Source of the DNA: Clostridia bacterium
GTDB lineage: Bacteria; Bacillota_A; Clostridia; Christensenellales; CAG-138
Length of the DNA stretch: 18,342 bases
Assembly (NCBI GenBank): GCA_017553815.1
Contig: JAFZJT010000288.1
Span: 1 to 18,342, forward strand
Reading direction: 5' to 3'
Part shown: positions 1-7,262 of the stretch, in pieces
How positions within the stretch are numbered: the first letter of the stretch is position 1
Layout of the letters: each line of letters starts with the position of its first letter
Notes under the pieces: model-generated
The model's input: the letters and a program-made list of their open reading frames with translations, nothing else
Databases searched by the model: none
Told to the model about the DNA's origin: nothing
Translations under genes and position numbers: made by a program

Positions 1-639
1 ACCGAGCTTCTCATCTGCGGCGAATGCGGAACGCCCTACCGCCGATGCACATGGACGGCATCCGGCAAGAAAAAGATAGTCTGGCGCTGCATAAACCGCC
101 TCGACTTCGGCAAGAAGTACTGCCATAACTCACCGACCATCGAGGAAAGCGTACTTCAAGAAGCGATAATGGAAGCGATCAAGAACACCGCGCAGAGAAA
201 CACCGAACTGCTCGCCACTCTCAAGCTCCATATAGGCATGGGCTTGGAGAGCATGGAGACCGAGGACCGAAGCCTTGCGATACAGGTGCGGATCGCAGAG
301 ATCAACGCCGAATTCAAGGAGCTGCTCGAAACAATATCCGCAGATACGGCGGATATCTCATACTACGAGCAGCGCATGGGCGAGCTCTCCGTGGAAAAGC
401 AAAGCCTCGAAGCTGAACTCAAACAATATGCTGATGCACAAGAACGGCGCGATGCGGCGAAATCCCGCATGGACGAGATCGCCGCTGTGATCGATGCCCT
501 CGCCAATCACCCGATGACCTTCGATGATAGGCTCGTCCGGCAGGTGCTCGAATGCGTGATCGTTGAATCGAAGGATGTGATAAAGGTGGTGTTTAAGGGA
601 GGGATGGAAATATTCATCCTTCTCTATTATAGCGAATAG
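1..639 (+). CDS. Large serine recombinase, C-terminal fragment (5' end outside window)
   Basis: The reading frame is open from base 1 to the TAG at 637-639, giving 212 residues of a longer protein. The first visible residues form a zinc-ribbon with a CGEC knuckle (local residues 6-9) and two further cysteines at about 30 (WRC) and 41 (KYC). This is followed by a long charged helical stretch rich in Glu, Lys and Arg (about residues 75-150), consistent with the coiled-coil of large serine recombinases. In that family these C-terminal modules recognise the attachment site and control integration versus excision; the catalytic serine domain would lie upstream of the window. An internal ATG at 169 exists but the frame continues upstream, so it is not the start. 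Base composition is richer in G+C than the next gene. It probably belongs to the mobile element carrying the downstream cargo, but no attachment site could be identified. Confidence 0.85.
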   Translation, partial: TELLICGECGTPYRRCTWTASGKKKIVWRCINRLDFGKKYCHNSPTIEESVLQEAIMEAIKNTAQRNTELLATLKLHIGMGLESMETEDRSLAIQVRIAEINAEFKELLETISADTADISYYEQRMGELSVEKQSLEAELKQYADAQERRDAAKSRMDEIAAVIDALANHPMTFDDRLVRQVLECVIVESKDVIKVVFKGGMEIFILLYYSE

Positions 640-659
640 TGAGTTTTGTTGAAAAGACG

Positions 660-688
660 TTGACAAATTTATCAAAACAGTGTAAAGT
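660..688 (+). promoter_or_regulatory. Sigma-A-type promoter of the NTPase gene
   Basis: A perfect -35 box TTGACA (660-665) is followed after 17 nt by TAAAGT (683-688), which matches 4 of 6 positions of the -10 consensus. It starts 20 nt after the recombinase stop codon and leads into the ribosome binding site AGGAG (718-722) and ATG at 728. The cassette can therefore be transcribed independently of the recombinase. Confidence 0.6.
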
Positions 689-720
689 GTATTTGGTGAT
701 CTCCACAAACTTTCGCTAGG

Positions 721-816
721 AGTTAATATGAGCAATACGAATACATTTCATAAAAGGATTCGTCGTAGAGTTAATATGAGCAATGCGAATGTATTTCATA
801 AAAGGATTCTTCGTAA
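721..816 (+). repeat. Tandem 48-bp duplication spanning the start codon of the NTPase gene
   Basis: Bases 721-768 and 769-816 are direct tandem copies that differ at about five positions. Each contains AGTTAATATGAGCAAT, so the start codon, the sequence just before it and the first 16 codons are all duplicated. The product begins with two related 16-residue units, MSNTNTFHKRIRRRVN and MSNANVFHKRILRKLK. Only the upstream copy keeps a good AGGAG; the downstream ATG (776) is preceded by the weaker GTAGAG. Confidence 0.9.
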
Positions 817-3535
817 ACTTAAAATCGAGGCACTTTCGCCCAATGACCAATTAAACAAATCCAGAAAATGCTTATCCGCTGATTCACGGCAGGATTTTAA
901 AGCATATAATCATGTTTTCAAGCGCATGATGCGGGATAAGCGAATTACCAACATAGCGGTAACGGGTGAATTTGGCGTTGGAAAAAGCAGTATAATTCGT
1001 TCCGCTGATCATAATACATTTCCAAGGCACAGGTCGTTCCTGTATGTTTCATTAGTGGACTTTTACAACATATATGATTATTCTGCAGGCTTCGATAAAA
1101 ACGAGAATGAGAATAAGACTGAAGATGGTGCAATTCTTTTGCAAACGGACAGTGAGGTATCAACCCTTACTGAAGCGATTTCGTCACTGACGCGCGCAAT
1201 TGGCGCAGCGGACAAAAATGGTAGTGAAGATAATAGAAAAAACAGCAAACAAAAACTATCCCCAAAGACGAAAGAGGTTTCCAAGACAGATGCGCGTGAA
1301 GATTTTATCTACTGCTTTTTGAACCAGCTTCGTTCAAAGTACAGTAGTGTAAGGATGCGGAGATTTATCAAAGGTACAGTTTCACTCTCGCTTGCACTGT
1401 TCATCATATTAGGACTATGGCTATACTCGCCAAGTGGAGCGAATGGTTCAGCACCAGTAAATGACGTAGTGTCCTCTATTGCAACAGCAGATGTCGCACA
1501 ACCAGAAGAAACATCTGCTGAAGCAAATGGAGCGAATCAAACACCGAACAACGGTTCCAATGATAACACAACTGCATCGCCCGCGGTTCCTGAACAAAAT
1601 ATTTCGGAATATAGTTTTAAGAATTATATCAACGGGTTATCTGCAACTCTATTGAATGTTCCGTACTATCTTTCACAGCTTTTAGGACGGATAGCAGGTA
1701 AAACCGATGGAGGAGTTTTCGCTTGCACAAAGCATGAGTGTAATTTTTACGGCGTTTCGCCATTATTTGGTTTATTTGCTATCATGCTATTGTATTATGG
1801 TGTGTGGCAAGTCCTAAAGCTTATACGTTTAGAAGCGAAAATGAAGGAGCTAAACCTAAAATTTTTTGATGTTGATGCCAAACTATCTTTCGTTTCACAA
1901 GATCTGCCAATAGAAAAGAGCTGCCCCGAAATCATCAGCATTCTGAAAGAGCTATCTGGCACGATAAAAAACACAGTTATTTTTGATGATATGGACAGGC
2001 TGGGAAAGGATGTCTGCTATTCCCTTCTCACTAAGCTACGCGAGATAAATCATATACTTAACACCAGAACCCGCAAGACGGTTCGTTTCGTTTATCCTTT
2101 AAACAATGATATTTATGAGATCTCTCGGGGAACGAAGTTTTTTGATGCTATGATCCCTGTTATTTCACGTGTGGATAAAACCAATGCAGGTGATTATTTG
2201 TTTGGGCTAATTTGGGAGATGACGGGCATAGAGCTTCGCAATGCAACAAAGCCAAATGCTCAAAAAGGCGATATAACGTTTGATGGATTGGATGAAGATG
2301 TAGAGAAATTTGGCAATTTGATTGGAGCTTGTATTAATGACTATAGATCTATCCATCAAATTCTTAACGAGTTAGTCGTTTTGACAAAGCGTGGCCCTAA
2401 GGTGGAGCAATGTGATAATGCGGAGGAAATAGGCTTAGATAATGCATCAAAGTGTAGGAAAAAATTGTTGGAGAATCTTTCTTTCGCGTTATATAAGAAC
2501 CTGTTGCCAGAAGATATTGGAATATACTGTATCATTGAAGCGGAGCCAGCACGTAGAGTAGAACTTATCGAGAATCGTCTTATGCATAATATTGCGAAAA
2601 GAGATCGTGAAGTGCAGAAGGAAACCGTTAGCGCGAAGTCAGAGAATATGGGAAACTTAATCTCATTTATGCTCAAGAAGGGCTGGTTATCTGGAAATGA
2701 ATTCTATTCGTTGGGTCATGTGTCAAAGGGTTATGAGGATCAGGCAACGGACCTGCTCAAGAATCAGGAGTATGAAAATGCAGCAGCAGTTTTAAGTGAG
2801 GCAATAGAAAACTGTGAGATCAAAAAGTATGGCGATTATGCGACTGTAGATAGGAAAAAGAGAGTTGCAAGTTTTATGCATCACAAGGGTGTTTGCTTGT
2901 ATTATCAATCAATCGAATCCGCGGATTCTAAAGCAAAGTGTGCCCATACAGCGGCTGCTGTTTCGAGTCTTAAAGAAGCACTTAGTTACTGCCCGACTGT
3001 ATACAGTGATTTGTATAATAACATTTGCAGGATGCTCGTATCTATATCGGATGATGTCGATGACCCGATAGTCAAAAAAGCAATCCTTGTAGTAAAATCG
3101 CTAATTGATGAGAGTATAAGTGCAGGCGACCCAATATATATTGGCTTGGACGCAACTAGCCCAACCGATGGGGCTGACTCTATTGCAAGAAAACTCGATC
3201 CAACCTTCGTTGAGTGGAAAAAGATAACGGGAACTGATAAGTATATATGCAGTTCAGCGTTTGATCGTGATTGTGATTTGAGACTCGGAAAAATGTTGCC
3301 ACAGGATGACGGAACTGTTAAAACATTCATGTGGACATTAGGATACTTAAGCAAGGATGAATATGAGTCTAACAAACACACAATCGATCCGTGCGGTAGC
3401 CCATGGAGACTTCAATCCAAGAATGATGGTTATGTATCTAATGATGGGCTATTGATACCGGCTCCGCCCAATTGGGATGATATTCCGTGGCGTCCGGTAC
3501 TCGTTGATTTAAAATGCAATCATGAAAGGGAATGA
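728..3535 (+). CDS. KAP/YobI-like membrane-anchored P-loop NTPase
   Basis: A 935-residue protein with a Walker A motif GEFGVGKS (80-87) and a Walker B stretch VIFDDMDR (417-424). Between these two motifs lie two hydrophobic segments, about 215-233 and 344-361, flanking a roughly 110-residue Ser/Thr/Asn/Ala-rich loop. A P-loop domain interrupted by a pair of membrane helices is the hallmark of KAP NTPases, and the N-terminal region resembles the Bacillus YobI-type family. The NTPase would be cytoplasmic and the low-complexity loop exported. The C-terminal third (about 700-790) is helical with TPR-like spacing (for example AAAVLSEAIENC and AVSSLKEALSYC), suggesting a protein-binding platform. 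The ATG at 728 is chosen for its AGGAG at 5-nt spacing; the duplicated ATG at 776 is an alternative. KAP proteins include phage-exclusion factors such as PifA, so a defence role is plausible but inferred. Confidence 0.8.
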   Translation: MSNTNTFHKRIRRRVNMSNANVFHKRILRKLKIEALSPNDQLNKSRKCLSADSRQDFKAYNHVFKRMMRDKRITNIAVTGEFGVGKSSIIRSADHNTFPRHRSFLYVSLVDFYNIYDYSAGFDKNENENKTEDGAILLQTDSEVSTLTEAISSLTRAIGAADKNGSEDNRKNSKQKLSPKTKEVSKTDAREDFIYCFLNQLRSKYSSVRMRRFIKGTVSLSLALFIILGLWLYSPSGANGSAPVNDVVSSIATADVAQPEETSAEANGANQTPNNGSNDNTTASPAVPEQNISEYSFKNYINGLSATLLNVPYYLSQLLGRIAGKTDGGVFACTKHECNFYGVSPLFGLFAIMLLYYGVWQVLKLIRLEAKMKELNLKFFDVDAKLSFVSQDLPIEKSCPEIISILKELSGTIKNTVIFDDMDRLGKDVCYSLLTKLREINHILNTRTRKTVRFVYPLNNDIYEISRGTKFFDAMIPVISRVDKTNAGDYLFGLIWEMTGIELRNATKPNAQKGDITFDGLDEDVEKFGNLIGACINDYRSIHQILNELVVLTKRGPKVEQCDNAEEIGLDNASKCRKKLLENLSFALYKNLLPEDIGIYCIIEAEPARRVELIENRLMHNIAKRDREVQKETVSAKSENMGNLISFMLKKGWLSGNEFYSLGHVSKGYEDQATDLLKNQEYENAAAVLSEAIENCEIKKYGDYATVDRKKRVASFMHHKGVCLYYQSIESADSKAKCAHTAAAVSSLKEALSYCPTVYSDLYNNICRMLVSISDDVDDPIVKKAILVVKSLIDESISAGDPIYIGLDATSPTDGADSIARKLDPTFVEWKKITGTDKYICSSAFDRDCDLRLGKMLPQDDGTVKTFMWTLGYLSKDEYESNKHTIDPCGSPWRLQSKNDGYVSNDGLLIPAPPNWDDIPWRPVLVDLKCNHERE

Positions 3536-3609
3536 ATGTGAAGCAAGCGTATAGAACAAGCGAATTATGGATAGAGAATCGGTAGAAATCAGCGGATTAA
3601 GAAAAAAGC

Positions 3610-3638
3610 TTGACAGCTTGTCCTCCATATGTTATAAT
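3610..3638 (+). promoter_or_regulatory. Perfect-consensus promoter P1
   Basis: TTGACA (3610-3615), a 17-nt spacer, then TATAAT (3633-3638). It lies 75 nt after the NTPase stop codon; the intervening 3536-3609 shows no recognisable element. Its transcript would start near 3645 and meet a terminator-like hairpin at 3682-3718, before the second promoter. Confidence 0.8.
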
Positions 3639-3644
3639 ATATAT

Positions 3645-3718
3645 TGGGTTTAGGCATTGCGGGTGATACATTGTTTATGTGTGTTGCAGAAAAGGAAGGG
3701 TTGCAACAGTTTTTGTTT
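3645..3718 (+). ncRNA. Candidate short structured RNA of about 75 nt
   Basis: This interval is bounded by promoter P1 and by a hairpin with a T-run, and has no meaningful open reading frame. Two adjacent hairpins can be drawn: ATACAT (3666-3671) with ATGTGT (3677-3682, one G-U pair), and TGTTGCA (3682-3688) with TGCAACA (3702-3708). The 13-nt loop of the second is purine-rich and contains AAGGAAG (3692-3698), complementary to CTTCCTT (3734-3740) just in front of promoter P2. It could be a regulatory RNA, an RNA component of the neighbouring system, or just an attenuated leader. The family is not recognised. Confidence 0.35.
3682..3718 (+). terminator. Putative intrinsic terminator between P1 and P2
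   Basis: A 7-bp stem TGTTGCA/TGCAACA with a 13-nt loop is followed by GTTTTTGTTT. The stem is short and only moderately GC-rich, so termination may be partial. Confidence 0.45.
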
Positions 3719-3738
3719 AAATATATTGCGCCACTTCC

Positions 3739-3767
3739 TTGACAAATATTTCGCGCTTTGATATAAT
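3739..3767 (+). promoter_or_regulatory. Perfect-consensus promoter P2
   Basis: TTGACA (3739-3744), a 17-nt spacer, then TATAAT (3762-3767). It should drive the 70-residue gene at 3903 and probably the two genes after it, with an unusually long leader of about 130 nt before the first start codon. Confidence 0.8.
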
Positions 3768-3902
3768 AGCAAAGCTCGCATCTGCACGCAGGTTCGAGTG
3801 ATTGGATATTATAGAAGAAGAGAGTATTGGTTTAGCTTAACAGCGCAGAATAAATATTGCGTGGATTCTGTGTCTTATGTATTTAGTTTGGAGGTTATTT
3901 TG

Positions 3903-4115
3903 ATGATTAAGAAGAAGTATACATCGTTTGATGATTCCATTGATAATGCTACAGAGGCTCCGTACCCAATGGACTATAGAACGATCAGCAGCTCAAGATT
4001 TGAGGGTACATGGCCAAGGCCGTTTTGTAGCTCTGTAAACGAGAACTTGATGGATGACAATGATGACTCCTTCTATGAGATAGCTAAGAATTATTTAGAA
4101 GAGTTTTCCGTGTAG
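3903..4115 (+). CDS. Small acidic protein, 70 residues, unknown function
   Basis: The start ATG (3903) is chosen because GGAGG (3890-3894) lies 8 nt upstream. The frame remains open back to a GTG at 3798, but that codon has no ribosome binding site and would give an unlikely 35-residue extension. The product begins MIKKKYTSF, has an aromatic and proline-rich middle (APYPMDYR, GTWPRPFC) and a strongly acidic tail (LMDDNDDSFYEIAKNYLEEF). No membrane segment or known domain is seen. It is the first gene after promoter P2 and precedes the 271-residue and metallopeptidase genes. It could be a regulator, inhibitor or substrate of its neighbours, but nothing in the sequence decides this. Confidence 0.6.
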   Translation: MIKKKYTSFDDSIDNATEAPYPMDYRTISSSRFEGTWPRPFCSSVNENLMDDNDDSFYEIAKNYLEEFSV

Positions 4116-4243
4116 GCTGTTATAGCTGGATCAGTAATGTTGTTTTTATTGATGCTAAGTAATGGATGGTGCATTAATATGTTGGTTTCCGTCAGTTACT
4201 TTGGCATCTTTGTTATATTCTGAGATAGTGAAAGAATACGATC

Positions 4244-5059
4244 ATGGACAGAAAAATACTGACAGCAAAGTTTAAAAAAGCTAAAGAATGCACTAAAAAA
4301 AATGAAGCAGAATGCAATACTGTTTTTGCAATTAAAGATGCTTACATAGCCATGGGGCACTATGATGTTGTTGTTTTCAATCATGTTTCAAGGAACGAAG
4401 AACAGGTTCTTAATGTTGGCGAACGATGTTTTCTTCCGTTTGACGAAGCCAGTATCGCAGAGGCGGTAGGAACTTCCGTGTACCGTTTTTTGGTCATGAT
4501 CAACATCCTGCACAAGGATTCCGTTGAAAAGAATATAAAGGAAACGGCGCAGGAATTCGTATCCCAACTGGAAAGTTATGGGAGCAAAGGTAATGTGTAC
4601 AATCTGTATAGATCGCTTGATAATTGCGATATCGCATGCATAATCGACAGCGATGATTACCCCGGAACTTTGGAGTTGGTGAGAAAATGTGCGGATTCAA
4701 TTGAAACCCCGACCGTCTATTTTTTCACCGTGCCCATGCTGAATGCTAGGGTGTTGGATGAAACGAAAATCATCAATGCTGATATAGAGACTGAGGTGCC
4801 GGATACTGCTCTGCTTGTCAGAACAACAGTAAAGGAGCATCGGAAGATCGGTGAGCTTCTGTCTGAAGAGAAGCTGCTGAAAGGGTTGAGAAAAACATCA
4901 AAATATATTATGTTTGGTGCTAACGATATTGTAGTCGATATGGGTTGTTACAGCGCTTATAAGGTGATAACATACTACAGAAATGTTATGAACTATATAG
5001 CTGATTACTTGGCCGTTCTGTATTCGGCCGAAGTCGAGATAATGAAGAAAAAGAGTTAA
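4244..5059 (+). CDS. Unrecognised 271-residue protein of the cassette
   Basis: A soluble, mixed alpha/beta protein with no signal peptide or membrane helix; I do not recognise a family. Three similar segments occur at roughly 90-100-residue intervals: GHYDVVVF (38-45), NCDIACIIDSDD (127-138) and GANDIVVDM (225-233). Each places an Asp before a short hydrophobic strand, hinting at three related alpha-beta modules, perhaps ferredoxin-like as in small sensory domains. The acidic cluster DSDD (135-138) is the most obvious candidate for a polar active or binding site. The start has only a weak GAAAG upstream; 128 nt separate it from the previous gene with no clear promoter. The stop codon is 17 nt before the metallopeptidase start, so these two are almost surely co-transcribed. 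Confidence 0.7.
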   Translation: MDRKILTAKFKKAKECTKKNEAECNTVFAIKDAYIAMGHYDVVVFNHVSRNEEQVLNVGERCFLPFDEASIAEAVGTSVYRFLVMINILHKDSVEKNIKETAQEFVSQLESYGSKGNVYNLYRSLDNCDIACIIDSDDYPGTLELVRKCADSIETPTVYFFTVPMLNARVLDETKIINADIETEVPDTALLVRTTVKEHRKIGELLSEEKLLKGLRKTSKYIMFGANDIVVDMGCYSAYKVITYYRNVMNYIADYLAVLYSAEVEIMKKKS

Positions 5060-5076
5060 GTAAGGAAGCGTGTTTT

Positions 5077-6579
5077 ATGTATCCCGAAAATGAAAAAACT
5101 GATATCTCTTCTAAACTCGTTGAGTTTAGAAAGAAGGTTGACAAGATAAACAACATTAATTCTCTATTGCGGATGGCGCTCTGCTCGCAGATGAAATCGT
5201 TGCTCGAATTGAAGGAAAGTGGCTTTTTTGCGATAATCTGCAACAACTCGATCGAGGCGTTGGATGCAGTTGTTGATGGTGCCATCAAATCGCAGAGCAG
5301 AATAGATGTGTCAATCAGCAGAGGACTTGAAGAGTTTGTAGAAGCTCTGAATGTGACATTGCAATCATACCTGTTTACCGATAGTACTATGCTTGAGTTT
5401 TTAAGCGCTAATACTGAAGTATATGGGGTAAGGAATAATCTTTCACTTGAATATGCCAGATTCATTTCGGACTGCATCAGCTTTCTTGAATCAGATGCAG
5501 ATCACCGAACAAAGTATCTGTTTACACCGAGCCTTTCCTCGAGTGTCTTTGTGGCTCGAATCTGGAACGTTGAGCCGCAGGTTTGTATTATAAAAATCCC
5601 AACAGAAACGATGCTAACATCTCCGAAGAAGCTTTTGTTCAGGATAGCGCATGAGGTTTCTCATTACGCAGGGCGTAGTTTTAGAAAATGCGAGGAACGA
5701 AACAAGGTAATAAGAGAACTATGCACTATTATCTTTGTACAGTATTCTGTTAATTATTTTAATCTGCAAATCGGGCGAAGCAGTGTCGAGGAGACAAATC
5801 GAATTAAAAAGGAACGCAAAGAGCGCATACTGAATGCGATAAGACATGTGAGAAATGGTTATAGTTTCGAGGATATGTACTCTGTTTTTTGCAAGGACCT
5901 GAGGGTTATTTTTCAAAACATTATTGAAAGTGTCGAGTTCATCGAGGCATTCAATCTTGGGTTACGCAACTCGAGTGAGATATATGATTATTCTGAAGAA
6001 ATGACCCAGAGACAAAAAGATTTCTCTTTAGATTCATATATGCAAGATCTTAGAAAGAATGTATTAGTTATTCAAGACTTCTTTATGCAGATGATAAAGG
6101 AATGCACAGCTGATATAATTTCGGCTAAAATCCTGGGAATATCGGATGCTTGTGAATACATAAGAATAATGTCTTCAGATAGCTTTGATAGTGATCATAA
6201 AGAGAACGTTGGCCACTGCATTCATGATATTCTCAAAGATGATACAACTGGCGACTTTGGTGTTTTTTCCAACCTTGTTCGCAAGTTGATCGTCGCAGGA
6301 GTCATCAGCCGCAAAGGCTGTTTTACCGAAGAAGATAAAAACACGATTTTTTCGTTTAAACTTGCTGACAATCATTGGGGACTTCTACGTACTACCAGTG
6401 ATTTTTTCCTTGGTTTTATCAAGCATATGATTTGGACCGACAGTCTTGATATGCTTTTTGATTTCCTTAATAAGGTCAATCTGCAGGAAAGATTAGATGG
6501 AGATAATCCTTGTAGGGATATGTTTAACAGTGTGAGATTCACCGAGCATTCTGATGACTATTACGAGTCGATTATTTAA
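5077..6579 (+). CDS. Putative HExxH zinc metallopeptidase, 500 residues
   Basis: The segment LLFRIAHEVSHYAGRSF contains HEVSH (192-196), the HExxH signature in which two His bind zinc and Glu activates water. About 145 residues later ECTADIISAKILG (342-354) resembles the ExxAD motif that supplies the third zinc ligand in gluzincins. Between them is a helical, charged insertion (about 200-340). The first 120 residues and the C-terminal 150 are largely helical and not recognised. No signal peptide or membrane helix is visible, so it should act in the cytoplasm. The start ATG follows AAGGAAG (5062-5068) with good spacing. Length and motif spacing do not match a common housekeeping protease, and the neighbours (a membrane NTPase and two unknown proteins) suggest a dedicated system in which proteolysis is the effector or trigger. 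The HExxH call is direct; zinc binding and peptidase activity are inferred. Confidence 0.7.
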   Translation: MYPENEKTDISSKLVEFRKKVDKINNINSLLRMALCSQMKSLLELKESGFFAIICNNSIEALDAVVDGAIKSQSRIDVSISRGLEEFVEALNVTLQSYLFTDSTMLEFLSANTEVYGVRNNLSLEYARFISDCISFLESDADHRTKYLFTPSLSSSVFVARIWNVEPQVCIIKIPTETMLTSPKKLLFRIAHEVSHYAGRSFRKCEERNKVIRELCTIIFVQYSVNYFNLQIGRSSVEETNRIKKERKERILNAIRHVRNGYSFEDMYSVFCKDLRVIFQNIIESVEFIEAFNLGLRNSSEIYDYSEEMTQRQKDFSLDSYMQDLRKNVLVIQDFFMQMIKECTADIISAKILGISDACEYIRIMSSDSFDSDHKENVGHCIHDILKDDTTGDFGVFSNLVRKLIVAGVISRKGCFTEEDKNTIFSFKLADNHWGLLRTTSDFFLGFIKHMIWTDSLDMLFDFLNKVNLQERLDGDNPCRDMFNSVRFTEHSDDYYESII

Positions 6580-6582
6580 AAT

Positions 6583-6643
6583 GAATCACCGTTCGGGGTT
6601 CGAACCACCTGGGGCGGACAACAAACGGTGATTCTTTGTTTTT
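6583..6643 (+). terminator. Terminator hairpin of the cassette (repeat copy 1)
   Basis: GAATCACCGTT (6583-6593) pairs perfectly with AACGGTGATTC (6624-6634) around a 30-nt loop that itself contains the palindrome GGTTCGAACC (6597-6606). TTTGTTTTT follows (6635-6643). It begins 3 nt after the metallopeptidase stop codon and so should end the operon. Confidence 0.7.
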
Positions 6644-6815
6644 GCTTTTATTATATCAGTTTTTTGACTATCTTTATCTGAATTCAAATCGGTCAAAAAT
6701 CAAAAAAGTTAAAAACAGAAATCTAAAACGATCCGAACCACTCTGTCCGATTTGAACTGATCAAAAAACCTAATTGTGTGTTGGGAAAACAAAAGTCTAT
6801 TTCCGGTTACGTCTT

Positions 6816-6877
6816 GAATCACCGTTCGGGATCTGAACCCCCTGGGTTCGGACAGCAAACGGTGATTCTTTGTTTTT
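6816..6877 (+). terminator. Terminator hairpin (repeat copy 2)
   Basis: GAATCACCGTT (6816-6826) and AACGGTGATTC (6858-6868) form the same 11-bp stem as copy 1, followed by TTTGTTTTT (6869-6877). The loop differs from copy 1 but holds its own hairpin GAACCC/GGGTTC (6835-6849), so loop structure is kept while sequence has changed. Confidence 0.65.
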
Positions 6878-7181
6878 GCTTGTTTTATATGTGTTTTCTG
6901 ACTATCGTTTCCTGAATTCAAACCGGACACAAAAGTCAAAAAAGTTCAAAACGGAAATCGAAAACGAAAAACCTTTACGATCCGAACCCCATTGTCCGAT
7001 TTGAATTGATCAATAAAAACTAATTCTTTGTTGGAAAAACAAAAGTCGATTTCCGGTTATGTCTTGTTTCACGGCTGAACTTCGACTACAACATTAGCGG
7101 AACAATACAATATAGAACACTGTGTTTTCCAAGACGGCATGTGGTTACGGTAGTTCAACTCCGCCCGCAAAAATCCGGAAA

Positions 7182-7225
7182 ATCTTTTTCGGTAAGATAA
7201 CACATGTTATCTATACGAAAAAGAT
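7182..7225. repeat. 44-bp near-perfect palindrome
   Basis: The outer arms ATCTTTTTCG (7182-7191) and CGAAAAAGAT (7216-7225) are exact inverted repeats. After a 3-nt mismatch on each side, the inner arms AGATAACA (7195-7202) and TGTTATCT (7205-7212) are also exact, leaving only CA in the centre. It could be a site for a dimeric DNA-binding protein or recombinase, or a long transcript hairpin. A terminator begins 13 nt downstream. Confidence 0.85.
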
Positions 7226-7238
7226 ATAGAGCGAAAAA

Positions 7239-7262
7239 AGCCCGATAAAATCGGGCTTTTTT
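7239..7262. terminator. Bidirectional intrinsic terminator
   Basis: AGCCCGAT (7239-7246), loop AAA, ATCGGGCT (7250-7257), flanked by A-run (7234-7239) and T-run (7257-7262). The symmetric A and T tracts let it work on both strands. Confidence 0.85.

Larger units (their letters stand above)
6583..7066 (+). repeat. Two tandem copies of a 233-251 bp structured repeat
   Basis: Copy 1 is 6583-6815 and copy 2 is 6816-7066. Each begins with the same GAATCACCGTT hairpin and T-run. Each continues with an inverted repeat built on TTCAAATCGG or TTCAAACCGG and CCGATTTGAA, and ends with AACAAAAGTC, ATTTCCGGTTA and GTCTTG. Copy 2 carries a short A-rich insertion (about 6955-6975). The bases after copy 2 (GTTTCACGGCTGAAC) look like a decayed start of a third copy. 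There is no credible ORF inside. I do not recognise the repeat family. Confidence 0.8.

Noticed and set aside
169..639. A separate 156-residue gene starting at ATG 169
   Set aside because: The same frame is open to the start of the window and encodes the recombinase zinc-ribbon, so this ATG is internal.
3786..3800. tRNA T-arm-like string GCAGGTTCGAGT after promoter P2
   Set aside because: The flanks do not form the 5-bp T-stem and no acceptor or anticodon arms are found, so it is not a tRNA and only weakly suggests an integration scar.
3798..3902. GTG-initiated N-terminal extension of the small acidic protein
   Set aside because: No ribosome binding site precedes the GTG, whereas ATG 3903 has GGAGG at ideal spacing.
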